64,000 nucleotides of DNA, taken from positions 2,976,983 through 3,040,982 of the forward strand of contig NZ_CP156082.1 of assembly GCF_039830145.1 (NCBI RefSeq), read 5' to 3'. The notes beneath the pieces were generated by a model that made no database searches, was not told the DNA's origin, and worked only from the letters and a program-made list of their open reading frames with translations. Below, in pieces: positions 8,476 through 17,975 of this stretch. Both the position numbers and the translations under genes were made by a program. Each line of letters begins with the position of its first letter. The first letter of the stretch is position 1. This DNA is from Croceibacterium sp. TMG7-5b_MA50 (GTDB taxonomy: Bacteria > Pseudomonadota > Alphaproteobacteria > Sphingomonadales > Sphingomonadaceae).

Positions 8476-11400
8476 GTGAAGAATCGGGTGAAATTGCTGG
8501 CGTCGACCGCCTTGGTGATGAGCGTGGCGATGGGCGTGGTGGATGCGCGCGCGCAGACCGCGACGATCGTCGATGGCGCGGGGCAGAAGGGTTACATCAT
8601 TTCCGGCGACGTGCCGCCGGTCAACGGGACCGTGCGCCCGGCCGTGACAACGGTCGGCAACGATGCGCAGGCAACGGTGTTCACCAACTTCAACACGGAA
8701 GGCGGCGCCGGATCGGGCGGCGGCGGCGGCTTCGGCGGCGTGTTCTTCGTCGACCAGGGCGCGGCGCTGACGCTGAACAATGTCAGCTTCTCCAGCAACA
8801 TCACCAAGGGCGGCGAGGGCGGCGGCGCGCCGATCTTCTCGGTCGCTCCGCAGGTCTTCTCACTGGCGAGCAATTCGGCCGACGCGGCGGCCATCCAGCT
8901 CTATTTCCCGCAGATCACGGCCAGCTACACCGGCGGTCAGCTGCAGATCACCGGCTTCACCATCGCGCAGGAAAACCCGCTGATCGGCATCGGCGCGGGT
9001 GTCGCGCTCGGCGGCGGCAGCGTGGGCGCGACGGTCGGCTCCATCACCACCGATGGCGCCGGCAACCAGGTCGTCCAGTTCGCGCAGCCGTTCACCTTGC
9101 CGAGCGACAATGTCATCGCCGCCAGCTACCAGGCGGCCGCCAACGGCGACCCGGCGGGCTATTACGTCAGCGGTTCGATCGATCCTGCCAAGCTGCTGCC
9201 GGGTGCGGCGGTGTACGGCACCGGCGTTGCGGCGGGCGTGACGGTGAAGACCGTCACCTATGACAGCAACCAGAAGGTGAAGAGCTTCACCCTGTCCGAT
9301 GGCTCCACCGGCGCCACCAACATCGCGGTCGCATCGGCCCAGCAGTTCGAAATCACGCGCTTCGCCGCTTCCGCCGGCTCGCAGCTGTCCAACGTCATCG
9401 CCCCGCCCGCGGGCACTACGCTCGCCGGGTTCGAGGTGGGCATGACCGTGACCGGCAACGGCGTTCCCCCCGGCACCACCGTCACCGGCATCGATGCGGA
9501 AACCGGCGCGATCACCCTGTCCAACCAGGTCAACCTCAACACCGTCACTTCCCTGAAGGCGGCGTCCAACCCGGTCGTGTCGAATGGCGCGAATGCGGTG
9601 GTGAAGGTGAACTCCACCGCCGGCATGACCCTCGGGCAGACGATCAGCGGGCAGGGCATCCCGGCCGGCACGACCATTCTGGCGATCAACGATGACGAGA
9701 TCACGCTCAGCAATGCGGTCGGCGCGGAGGGTCTGAACGCGATCGCCAAGGGCAAGATGCTGGTGACGCTGAGCCCGGTGGCCAGCATCGACACCGGCGC
9801 GCGCACCGTGACGCTGGTGTCGATCAGCGGCATGAAGATCGGCCAGGTGCTGACCGGCGATCCGTCGATCCCGGCGAATGCGGTGGTGACCGGGATTGAT
9901 CCCGTCACCCGCACGGTCAGCTATCGCATCGATCCCTCTGTCGCCAATCTGGTGAAGGGCGGCTCCATGAACGGGATCGTGTCCGCGGGCGCGATCGGCG
10001 CCAATGGTGGCAACGGCCGTACCGCCAGCAACTTCAACGCGATCCTGAATGATGGCGAGGGGTCGAGCGGCACGAACGGCTACAATGCGGGCGCCGGCAT
10101 CGCGGCCGCCGGCGGCAATGGTGGTTCGGGCGGCAGCGGCAGCAGCGGCGCGCCGATCAACACCGCGCTGGTGATCAACGTCGCCGATCTGGGTATCGAG
10201 GTCGGCATCAAGGCGGCGGAAGTCGCCGGTGCGCTCGCCACCTTCCCCCCGGGCGCCGCCCTGTCCGCCGCGCTTGCGGTGGAAACGGCGCGCGCGGGCG
10301 TGCTGCTGGCGAAGGCGATCGTCGATCTCGCGACCTGGAATGTCGATCTCGCCAACGGCAAGGTCGCCTTCGGCGGTTCCGGCGGCCAGGGCGGCCAGGG
10401 CGGTGACGGCGCGACCTTTTTTGGCGGCGGCGCTGGCGGCGGCGGCGGTTCGGGCGGCGGCGGTGCGCTGCGCATCACCGATGGCGGTGCCGGCGGTGAT
10501 GGTGGCGACGGTGGCGCGGGCGGCTTCGGCGCGGGCGGCGGTTCCGGCGGTGCCGGGGGCGCGGGTGGATCGGGCGGGCAGAGCCTGTCCGGATCCGCGG
10601 GCGCCGGTGGCGAGGCGGGCTTCGGCGCGGGTGCCGGCTCGTCGGATGGTCGCGGCGGCGGCGGCGGATCGGGCTATGGCGGCGCGATCTTCGTGCGCGA
10701 TGGCGGCGTGCTGCAGATCACCGGCGACGCGCTGTTCGACAACAATGCGGCGCTTGCCGGGTCGAGCAACAATGGTGGCCTGTCCGGCAATGCCGCGGGC
10801 AGCGACCTGTTCATGATGCGCGGCTCGTCCGTCACGCTCTCCCCGGGGGAGGGCAAGGTCATCACCTTCAACGGCACGATCGCGGATGACAGCGCTGCCA
10901 GCATCGGCGGCAGCTCCATCGCGTCGGGCTATGGTGCGGACATCCACATCGCGGGCGGCGGGCTGGTCCGGTTCAACAACGCCAACACCTATACCGGCAC
11001 GACATACCTGCACGGCGGCACGCTGCGCGCCGATGATGGCGTGGGCATCCATGCCAACAGCCACATCCTGTTCAGCGGCGCCGGCACGATCGGCGGCGCG
11101 ACCCAGCTTTCGACCACGGACGCGGGCACGCTGCTGACCTCGGGCACGATGACGCGCCGCGTCGGCGTGCAGCCCAACCAGGTATCGTGGACCGATGCCA
11201 CGCAGACGGCGGGTGGCAGCGGCGGTTTCGCCGCGCTGGCGAACGGGCTGACGCTGAACTTCGGTTCCCTGAATGGCGGCCAGGGGCAGGACCTGACCTG
11301 GAACGCCGGTGGCTTCGTCCGCACGGCCGACACGCTGGTGTTCGGCTCCAACGCGGCGGAGGCGACGGGCGCCGTCCGCCTGCAGAACAACATCAACCTG

Positions 11401-14400
11401 AACGGGAACAACGGCAAGATCGCGGTCTATGACAATGCAGGGGGCACGGGCGATTTCGCCTTGCTGACGGGCAATGTCACGAACGGCTACCTGACCGCCA
11501 ACAGCGTCAATTATGCGGGCCAGCTTTATCTGACCGGGCAGAACACGCTGCGCGGCATCACGGTCAATAACGGCCTCGTCTCGACCAGGCTGGGCGAGCA
11601 GTCGGGCCGCCTGATGGATGCGGCGCATGGCGGCTACGCCATCGTGAACGGCGGCACGCTGCGCCTCGCCAATGGGGAGAAGCTGACCAGCGTCACCGTC
11701 GGCTCCGCCGGTACCCTGCTGGCCGATGGCGTGACCAGCACGGCCGGGATCGCCAATGCGGGTTCGATCCGCTTCGGCATGGCTGCCACGACCGGGGACA
11801 TCCAGAACACCGGTCGTCTGGTGTTCAACGACCTCGTCAACGCCGGCAACGTCGCCAACCTGATCGACGGCGCGAACATTGGCACGATCCTGCAGAACGG
11901 CGACATGACGGCCCTTACGGTGACCAACAATGGCACCTGGGCGATGAATGCCGGGCTGACCGCCGCGGGCGTGGTCTACAACAATGGCCTTCTCACCGTG
12001 ACCGGCGACCGCACGCTGCGGACCGTCGCGTTCGTCGGCAATGGCGACGGCGCGGTGCTGCTGGGCGGCGTCGACGGAACGGCCGGGTCGCTGACGATCG
12101 AACAGGCGGGTTACGGCTCGTTTGCCGGTGTCTTCGCGGGCGAAGGCAGCCTGACCAAGACCGGTCTGGGCCGCCTGGCGCTGACCGGGCAGAACAGCTT
12201 CACCGGTGGGCTGGAGATCAAGGCGGGCGGACTCGAGACCTATCTGGGCGGCACCCTGGCGGACACGCTGGATGTGTCGGTGGCCGACGGCGCCTATTAC
12301 CTGAACGGTACAGCCGATGTGATCGGCAACCTCACCAATGCCGGCCAGACGATCGCGTTCAACAATCTGGGCGTGGCATCGCTGACCAACGCCGCGACCG
12401 GCTATATGCGGGTCGACAACGGCTTCGTTTCGGCGGGCGACGTGACCAATGCCGGGTCGCTGTGGATGCACGATGGGTCGATCAGCCATGTGAAGGGCAA
12501 GCTGGTCAACACGGGCGAATTCGACAATCTCGGCCAGCTGCTGGTAGACGGGGAAGTCCGCAACGAAGCAGGCGCCAGCTTCGAGGTGTTCGGCTCCGGC
12601 GCCAGCCAGTTCGGCAGCCTGGCCAATGCCGGCACGATCCACGCCGCCCACTCGCTGACGGTCACCGGCGCGGTCGATAACGCGGCGACGGGTACGATCA
12701 ACCTGCACACGGGCTCCGCAGCGCAGCTGGGCAGCCTGACGAATGCGGGCACCATCGTCAGCGACGATGTACTGACCGTGGCGGGCGCCTACACCCAGAA
12801 CGCCGGCACGCTGACCGTCAATGCCGACCTCTCCACCGGATCGCTGTCCGGCGAAGGCGGCGACATCGTGCTGAACGGCGGGACGCGCATGCTGGTGAAC
12901 CAGGGCGCCGACGGCAGCTATGCCGGCACGCTGACGGGCACCGGTACGCTGACCAAGACCGGCGCCGCCACGCTGACGCTGGCGGGCGGGGAGGACAGCA
13001 TCGCGCCGACCTCGCTGACCGTGGCCCAGGGTCAGGTGATCGCGGCCAATGCCGACATCTTCGGCGATGCGCTGGCGGTGGGCGTCGCTGCACCGGGCGT
13101 GCTGTCGATCGACGGCAACCAGGCGATCGCCACGCTGGTGAACCAGGGCATCGTCCGCCTCAACGCCGACCTCGCCACCAGCGGCGGCACCGTGAATGAC
13201 GGCCGTACGGAGGTGAGCGGCATCCGCCGGCTGTACACCACCACCTTTGCCGGCGCGCCGAGCGGCGAGGTCGTGCTGAACGAGGCAGCGGGGCTGACGA
13301 TCGACCAGTCGGGCGACAGCACCTATGCCGGCATCTTCAGCGGCGCGGGCACGCTGGCCAAGACCGGCGCGGGCACGCTGACGCTGACCGGCGCCAGCAC
13401 CCACACCGGCGGCCTGGCGGTGGCTGCGGGCACGCTCGACACCACCGGCGGCGGCACCCTGGCCGACACGCTGGACATCACGGTGGCACGCGATGCGGTC
13501 TACACCATCGGCACGGCCGACGTGGTCCGCGGCGTCACCAATGCCGGCACGCTGACGGCCAGGGCGGACTACGGCGTCGCCTCGCTCGCCAACAGCGGGA
13601 CGGCCACGGTGGAGGCACAGTTCCTCGCCAATGGTGACGTGGGCAACAGCGGCCTGCTGGCGCTCGGCAGCCAGTCCGCCTCGCGCGTCGGCGGCAAGCT
13701 CACCAACAGCGGCACCGTCACCGCCGCCGGCACGCTGCTGGTGGACGGCGACCTCGCCAACGAGGCGGGTGCGCAGCTGCGGCTCGCCAGCGGCGGCGGC
13801 AGCCGGTTGGCCAGCCTGACCAATGCGGGCGCGGTCGATGCGGCGCACACGCTGGTCGTGACCGGCGCGGTGGCCAACGCCGCCTCGGGCTCGATCACCT
13901 TCCAGAACGGCTCGAACCCGCTGCTGGGCAGCCTGACCAACGCCGGCACGATCGTCAGCAACGACGTGCTGACCGTGGCGGGCGCCTACACCCAGAACGC
14001 CGGCACGCTGACCGCCAATGCCGACATGGCCACCGGATCGCTGTCCGGCGAAGGCGGCACCATCGTGCTCAATGCCAACCGCCTGACCATCAACCAGACG
14101 GCTGACGGCACCTACAAGGGGGCGATCACCGGCAGCGGGACCGTGACCAAGACCGGGACCGCCACGCTGACGCTGGCGGGCGTGGTCGACAGCTTCGCGC
14201 CGTCGCTGCTGGCGATCGAGCAGGGGCAGCTGACCGTCGCCAATGCCGGTTTGCTGGATGACGCGCTGATCGTGTCCATCGCGGCGCCTGCCACCCTGGC
14301 GTTGCAGGCCGACCAGACCATCCGCGACCTGACCGGCGCGGGCACGCTGAACATCGCGGACAACACCCTGACCCTTGCCACCGGCGGCAACTTCACGGGG

Positions 14401-16203
14401 CAGGTGAACGGGACCGGGCGCATTGCGCTCGCCTCGGGCGCGCTGAACCTCAACACCGCCGGCACGGTATCCAGCGCGTCGCTGACGGTGCGGCCGGGCA
14501 GCACGCTGAATGTCAGCAGCTCGACCACGCTGAAGACCGGCACGCTGAATGCCAGCAACAGCACGGTCAACCTGGCGGGCACGGCCACGGCGACCAGCAC
14601 CACGCTCACCGATGGCAGCTCGCTGCACCTCGGCAACAGCATCGCGGTCAACATGCCGGGCGCGATCCTTGGTCACCTGACCAGTGACACGACGGTGATC
14701 GACGGCAATGCGCGGATCAGCGGCAACGGCACGGTCAGCGGCAGCACCCGCGTCGGTGGCAACACCCGCGGCGTGATCGCCCCGGGCAACTCGCCGGGCA
14801 TCATGACCTTCAACGACCTGTCGCTGGGCAACAATGCCCTGGTCGTGATCGAGATCGACGGCAATGCGGGTGCGGGCGTCGCGGGCGGGTTCGACCGGGT
14901 GATCGTGGACGGCAGGCTGAACCTGTCGGGCACGTCGGTGCTGGCCCTGGACCAGAGCGGTGCGGGCAACAGCTACGAGCTGCCGGTCGGCACGGCGATC
15001 CAGGTGCTGCAGTATGCCCCGGGTGCCGTCAGCGGTTCGTTCGGGTCGGTGACGCAGGCAGGCTTCGGCCAGAACCTGGCGCTGAACCTGTCGAACGGCA
15101 CGGTCGTCGGCATGGGGTCCTACACGCCGCAAAGCCTGTCGGACACGGTGGCGATCACCGCCAGCCAGGAAGGCGCGCTGTCCGCGATGCTGGTCAGCAC
15201 GGCGGGCGGGGTACCGCAATACCACGGCGGCAACCTGCTACAGGCGCTGACCGCCAACGTGGCGGGCGAGCGTGAGGCCACGCAGGCGAGCTTCGCCCGC
15301 TGGTCGCCCGATGCTTATGCCGGCATCACCGACGGGATGCGCGCATCCATGATCGACGGCCTGGTCGATGTGGGCGACTACCAGACGCTGAATGCGGGCG
15401 AGACGGCGATCACCGGTGGTATCGCCGGCGGGGCGCTGCGCGGGATCGATCGGGACGGCTATGCCCGCAACCGGTTCCATGACACCGCCTACCAGATCGG
15501 CGTCAGCCACGACCTGTCCATGCTGCGGGTCAATGTCAGCTATGTCCATTCGCAAGGCGGTTTCCGCAGTGCGAACATGGATGCGGATCTGAACGGCAAC
15601 CAGGTCGGGCTGAGCCTGTCGGCCCCGCTGACCGGGGACCAGGCGCTGCGCCTGATTGGCCGGGTCGCCTATGGCAGCTACACCGCGGACGGGACGCGCA
15701 ACGCCATTGCCGGCGCTGCCCGCTTCGGCTCGGTGGATGCGGAAAGCGTCGTCTATGGCGGCGGCCTGGGTTACCGGCAGCAGTTCGGCCGTGTCTGGCT
15801 GAACACCTCGGCAGAGGTGCTGGGCATCAACCAGACGGTCGATGCTTTCGAGGAGACGGGCGAGAACGGGTTCGACCTGTTCCGGATCGCCAGGCAGCAG
15901 CGTGACACCGGCTTCGGCCGCCTGAACACGCAGCTTGGCTATGCCATCAGCCCGGCCGCGCAGGCGTTCGTGAAGGTCGGCTACGTCCACGAGTTCAAAG
16001 ACGGACTGACCGCGATCGACGCCCAGACGGTCATCGATCCGGTCAGCGTGACCATGACCAATGCGGGCCTCGGCCGCGACCGGGTCGATGCCGGGATCGG
16101 TGCGCAGTACGACGTCACCCGTCGCCTGCGGATCGGTGTGGAGGGCAGCGCCGGCAATTACGGCAGCTACCGCGTCGGGGGCACCATCCGCCTCGTCATG
16201 TGA
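8476..16203 (+). CDS. Giant autotransporter (type Va) with repetitive passenger
   Basis: About 2575 residues. The chosen start is a GTG giving a compact signal peptide (MKNRVKLLASTALVMSVAMG, cleavage after ARAQ); a GTG 21 bases upstream is the alternative. The passenger has several zones. A beta-rich region carries imperfect modules built on G-x-x-I/V-P-x-G-T-x-V (about 9180-9960). A Gly-rich segment follows (10366-10690). Then come many autotransporter-associated strand repeats with GTL-x-K-T-G-x-x-x-L-T-L-x-G cores. The last 270 or so residues form the translocator barrel, ending in GGTIRLVM. Such proteins act in adhesion, aggregation or surface display. Its isolated position inside a glycan locus hints at binding plant surfaces or glycans, but that is inference. 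Two hairpin terminators follow. Confidence 0.88.
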   Translation: MKNRVKLLASTALVMSVAMGVVDARAQTATIVDGAGQKGYIISGDVPPVNGTVRPAVTTVGNDAQATVFTNFNTEGGAGSGGGGGFGGVFFVDQGAALTLNNVSFSSNITKGGEGGGAPIFSVAPQVFSLASNSADAAAIQLYFPQITASYTGGQLQITGFTIAQENPLIGIGAGVALGGGSVGATVGSITTDGAGNQVVQFAQPFTLPSDNVIAASYQAAANGDPAGYYVSGSIDPAKLLPGAAVYGTGVAAGVTVKTVTYDSNQKVKSFTLSDGSTGATNIAVASAQQFEITRFAASAGSQLSNVIAPPAGTTLAGFEVGMTVTGNGVPPGTTVTGIDAETGAITLSNQVNLNTVTSLKAASNPVVSNGANAVVKVNSTAGMTLGQTISGQGIPAGTTILAINDDEITLSNAVGAEGLNAIAKGKMLVTLSPVASIDTGARTVTLVSISGMKIGQVLTGDPSIPANAVVTGIDPVTRTVSYRIDPSVANLVKGGSMNGIVSAGAIGANGGNGRTASNFNAILNDGEGSSGTNGYNAGAGIAAAGGNGGSGGSGSSGAPINTALVINVADLGIEVGIKAAEVAGALATFPPGAALSAALAVETARAGVLLAKAIVDLATWNVDLANGKVAFGGSGGQGGQGGDGATFFGGGAGGGGGSGGGGALRITDGGAGGDGGDGGAGGFGAGGGSGGAGGAGGSGGQSLSGSAGAGGEAGFGAGAGSSDGRGGGGGSGYGGAIFVRDGGVLQITGDALFDNNAALAGSSNNGGLSGNAAGSDLFMMRGSSVTLSPGEGKVITFNGTIADDSAASIGGSSIASGYGADIHIAGGGLVRFNNANTYTGTTYLHGGTLRADDGVGIHANSHILFSGAGTIGGATQLSTTDAGTLLTSGTMTRRVGVQPNQVSWTDATQTAGGSGGFAALANGLTLNFGSLNGGQGQDLTWNAGGFVRTADTLVFGSNAAEATGAVRLQNNINLNGNNGKIAVYDNAGGTGDFALLTGNVTNGYLTANSVNYAGQLYLTGQNTLRGITVNNGLVSTRLGEQSGRLMDAAHGGYAIVNGGTLRLANGEKLTSVTVGSAGTLLADGVTSTAGIANAGSIRFGMAATTGDIQNTGRLVFNDLVNAGNVANLIDGANIGTILQNGDMTALTVTNNGTWAMNAGLTAAGVVYNNGLLTVTGDRTLRTVAFVGNGDGAVLLGGVDGTAGSLTIEQAGYGSFAGVFAGEGSLTKTGLGRLALTGQNSFTGGLEIKAGGLETYLGGTLADTLDVSVADGAYYLNGTADVIGNLTNAGQTIAFNNLGVASLTNAATGYMRVDNGFVSAGDVTNAGSLWMHDGSISHVKGKLVNTGEFDNLGQLLVDGEVRNEAGASFEVFGSGASQFGSLANAGTIHAAHSLTVTGAVDNAATGTINLHTGSAAQLGSLTNAGTIVSDDVLTVAGAYTQNAGTLTVNADLSTGSLSGEGGDIVLNGGTRMLVNQGADGSYAGTLTGTGTLTKTGAATLTLAGGEDSIAPTSLTVAQGQVIAANADIFGDALAVGVAAPGVLSIDGNQAIATLVNQGIVRLNADLATSGGTVNDGRTEVSGIRRLYTTTFAGAPSGEVVLNEAAGLTIDQSGDSTYAGIFSGAGTLAKTGAGTLTLTGASTHTGGLAVAAGTLDTTGGGTLADTLDITVARDAVYTIGTADVVRGVTNAGTLTARADYGVASLANSGTATVEAQFLANGDVGNSGLLALGSQSASRVGGKLTNSGTVTAAGTLLVDGDLANEAGAQLRLASGGGSRLASLTNAGAVDAAHTLVVTGAVANAASGSITFQNGSNPLLGSLTNAGTIVSNDVLTVAGAYTQNAGTLTANADMATGSLSGEGGTIVLNANRLTINQTADGTYKGAITGSGTVTKTGTATLTLAGVVDSFAPSLLAIEQGQLTVANAGLLDDALIVSIAAPATLALQADQTIRDLTGAGTLNIADNTLTLATGGNFTGQVNGTGRIALASGALNLNTAGTVSSASLTVRPGSTLNVSSSTTLKTGTLNASNSTVNLAGTATATSTTLTDGSSLHLGNSIAVNMPGAILGHLTSDTTVIDGNARISGNGTVSGSTRVGGNTRGVIAPGNSPGIMTFNDLSLGNNALVVIEIDGNAGAGVAGGFDRVIVDGRLNLSGTSVLALDQSGAGNSYELPVGTAIQVLQYAPGAVSGSFGSVTQAGFGQNLALNLSNGTVVGMGSYTPQSLSDTVAITASQEGALSAMLVSTAGGVPQYHGGNLLQALTANVAGEREATQASFARWSPDAYAGITDGMRASMIDGLVDVGDYQTLNAGETAITGGIAGGALRGIDRDGYARNRFHDTAYQIGVSHDLSMLRVNVSYVHSQGGFRSANMDADLNGNQVGLSLSAPLTGDQALRLIGRVAYGSYTADGTRNAIAGAARFGSVDAESVVYGGGLGYRQQFGRVWLNTSAEVLGINQTVDAFEETGENGFDLFRIARQQRDTGFGRLNTQLGYAISPAAQAFVKVGYVHEFKDGLTAIDAQTVIDPVSVTMTNAGLGRDRVDAGIGAQYDVTRRLRIGVEGSAGNYGSYRVGGTIRLVM
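12091..14490 (+). repeat. 1.2-kb tandem internal duplication in the autotransporter passenger
   Basis: Two consecutive units of about 1200 bp encode the same order of motifs: LTI-E/D-Q, GTLADTLD, G-S-L-T-N-A-G-T-I-V-S, and V-A-G-A-Y-T-Q-N-A-G. Copy one begins near 12091 and copy two near 13294. A 45-base stretch is identical at 12772-12816 and 13969-14013, an offset of 1197 bp or 399 codons. Other parts differ by scattered substitutions and small indels, so the duplication is not brand new, yet some segments stay homogeneous. Confidence 0.8.
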
Positions 16204-16215
16204 CAGGCGAAACTA

Positions 16216-16241
16216 CGGCCGGCGACGATGTTCGCCGGCCG
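16216..16241 (+). terminator. First hairpin after the autotransporter
   Basis: CGGCCGGCGA and TCGCCGGCCG pair perfectly over 10 bp around a 6-base loop, starting 12 bases after the autotransporter stop. There is no T-tract, so it may work as an RNA-stabilising or weak termination structure with the second hairpin. Confidence 0.55.
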
Positions 16242-16258
16242 CAACCGTTGCACCTTTC

Positions 16259-16286
16259 TGCCGGCCGATCACCCGATCGGCCGGCA
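16259..16286 (+). terminator. Second hairpin after the autotransporter
   Basis: TGCCGGCCGATC and GATCGGCCGGCA form a perfect 12-bp stem with loop ACCC, followed by TTTGTGT. This is the stronger terminator candidate of the tandem pair and separates the autotransporter from the sigma-factor operon. Confidence 0.65.
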
Positions 16287-16316
16287 TTTGTGTCATCAGG
16301 CGGCAACAATGGTGGG

Positions 16317-16934
16317 ATGATGGGCAGCGCTCCTTCCCATCAGGAGCGTTGCCGCGCAGTGCCTGCCAGGCCTGAAATCGTCCGCTGGATCGCGCATGAG
16401 ATTTTGCCGCACGAGGCGGATGTACGGCGCTGGCTGGTCCGCCGCGTCGATGTCCACGCCGATGCGGACGAGATCATCCAGCACGCCTATTGCCGCCTGG
16501 CGGAGCTCGATTACGTCGGCCATGTGCGCAGCGGCCGGCGTTATTTCTTCGCCACCGCCCGTTCGATCCTGCTGGAACGGATCCGACGGTCGCAGATCGT
16601 CGAATTTCGCGCGATGACGGATTTGGACGAGTCATCCATCATGGATGATAGCCCATCGCCGGAGAGGATCGCAGGCGGCCGTATGCAATTGCAGCATGTC
16701 CTCGACCTGCTCGACCGGCTGCCTGCCGCTTACCGCGACGTCCTGTTGCTGCGCCGGCTGGAAGGGTTGTCGCAGAAGGAAGCGGCCGCAAGGCTCGGCG
16801 TGTCGGAGAATGTCGTCGAGAACAATGTGGCGCGGGGGTTGAGGATGCTGCTGCACGCGCTTGGAGAACAGGGCGTGAGCCTGTCGCCGGACCCATCGGC
16901 CGCCACGCGGAGGACCGATGTCCCACACCGATGA
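16317..16934 (+). CDS. FecI-type ECF sigma factor
   Basis: About 205 residues. Region 2 includes DADEIIQHAYCRLAEL and YFFATARSILLERIRR; region 4 includes LPAAYRDVLLLRRLEGLSQK and the helix-turn-helix AAARLGVSENVVENNVARG. This spacing is typical of FecI-like extracytoplasmic-function sigmas. The reading frame is open further upstream, but that would translate through two terminator hairpins, so a start at 16317 (or the adjacent ATG, or GTG 16359) is preferred. It overlaps the FecR-like gene by 17 bases, and an STN-domain receptor follows, which is the standard order of cell-surface signalling. It should direct transcription of the downstream receptor when its anti-sigma is signalled. Confidence 0.85.
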   Translation: MMGSAPSHQERCRAVPARPEIVRWIAHEILPHEADVRRWLVRRVDVHADADEIIQHAYCRLAELDYVGHVRSGRRYFFATARSILLERIRRSQIVEFRAMTDLDESSIMDDSPSPERIAGGRMQLQHVLDLLDRLPAAYRDVLLLRRLEGLSQKEAAARLGVSENVVENNVARGLRMLLHALGEQGVSLSPDPSAATRRTDVPHR

Positions 16935-17886
16935 GGCGACCGCGTGGGCGGCACGCATGGATGCCGGGCCGCTGGCGGATGCGGACAGGATCGCGCTCGA
17001 TCGCTGGCTCGCGGCGGATCCCCTGAACAAGGGGGCGCTGCTGCGGGCGCAGGCCATGCTGTGCCTGATCTACGAGGCGCCTGACCGCGCGGCCGAGATG
17101 GACGGTGGCCCCGCTGCCGTCGCTCCGCAGGCGGAGGCGCCGGGGATCGCGGCGCCTGCCCGCCGATGGCGCTGGCCCGTCGGCTTTGCGGCAACGGCGG
17201 CTGTGGCCGCCGCCGCCGCAACCCTGCTGCTCCTGCCCGGCAAGCCGGTCAGCGCGGATTATGCCACCCGTACCGGGGAGGTGCGGCGGGTGGCGCTGGA
17301 CGACGGATCACGCGCGATCATCAACACCGCGTCGGAGGTCGAGATCGAGATCGGATCGACCCGCCGGGTGGTCACGCTGGCGCATGGGGAGGCGTGGTTC
17401 AACGTCGCCAAGGATCGCGAACGCCCCTTCACCGTGCAGGCAGGGCCGATCCGCGTGACCGCCGTGGGCACCGCCTTCGCCGTGCGGCGCAATTCCGGCT
17501 CCGCGACCGTCACGGTGACGGAGGGTCGGGTCGAGATCCGCAACACGGCCGATCCGCACCACATCGTGTCCGCCGGGGCGGGGGAGGCGACCACCATCGC
17601 CTTCGCGCCACGCCTGCCTGCCCCGCGCATCCGGCCTGCCCGCGAAAGCGCCTTGGCGTGGCGCGACGGCGACATCGTGCTGGACGGCATGACGCTGCAG
17701 GCAGCGGTGGATGAATTCAACCGCTACAATATTCGCAAGGTCACGATTGCTTCTCCACAGATCGCTCGCAAGTCGATGGTGGGGTACTTTCGAATAAACC
17801 AGCCCGAACAGTTTGCCGCCGCCGCTGCGGGACTGGTCGGCGGCTCGGTCGAGCAGGACGGTAACAATATCGTCATCAAACCGTAA
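16918..17886 (+). CDS. FecR-family anti-sigma/signal transducer
   Basis: A 322-residue inner-membrane protein. The N-terminal cytoplasmic part (residues 5-50; DEATAWAARMD and DRIALDRWLAADP) is the domain that binds FecI-like sigmas. One transmembrane helix lies near 88-107. The periplasmic FecR domain follows (VRRVALDDGSRAIINTAS and GEAWFNVAKD), then a C-terminal domain (LQAAVDEFNRYN) that meets the receptor's STN domain. The ATG lies inside the end of the sigma gene, so the two are coupled. It would pass the substrate-bound state of the receptor at 17976 to the sigma. The last codons and the next 89 bases are AT-richer and contain the receptor's probable promoter. Confidence 0.88.
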   Translation: MSHTDEATAWAARMDAGPLADADRIALDRWLAADPLNKGALLRAQAMLCLIYEAPDRAAEMDGGPAAVAPQAEAPGIAAPARRWRWPVGFAATAAVAAAAATLLLLPGKPVSADYATRTGEVRRVALDDGSRAIINTASEVEIEIGSTRRVVTLAHGEAWFNVAKDRERPFTVQAGPIRVTAVGTAFAVRRNSGSATVTVTEGRVEIRNTADPHHIVSAGAGEATTIAFAPRLPAPRIRPARESALAWRDGDIVLDGMTLQAAVDEFNRYNIRKVTIASPQIARKSMVGYFRINQPEQFAAAAAGLVGGSVEQDGNNIVIKP

Positions 17887-17897
17887 TTGTTGTGTAA

Positions 17898-17925
17898 TGT
17901 AACTTTTTCTTCGCGAGTTCTGACG
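17898..17925 (+). promoter_or_regulatory. Candidate ECF promoter of the STN receptor gene
   Basis: TGTAAC (17898-17903) and CTGACG (17920-17925) are separated by 16 bases, the spacing usual for ECF promoters, inside an unusually AT-rich 90-bp gap. The FecI-like sigma two genes upstream would be the natural user. The match is to a general layout only. Confidence 0.3.
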
Positions 17926-17975
17926 GAAGATACGGCCTCGTCCATCAAGGGTTCGGAAACCTTTGAGGGGGAAGA

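Noticed and set aside
8860..15225. A 2121-codon open frame on the minus strand inside the autotransporter gene
   Set aside because: It is antisense to a gene with clear signal peptide, repeats and barrel. Its translation is Arg/Gly/Ala/Asp-biased low complexity with no domain, as expected from the complementary strand of GC-rich codons.
16200..16316. N-terminal extension of the FecI-like sigma factor
   Set aside because: It would overlap the autotransporter stop and be translated through two strong hairpins; residues before 16317 are not sigma-like.
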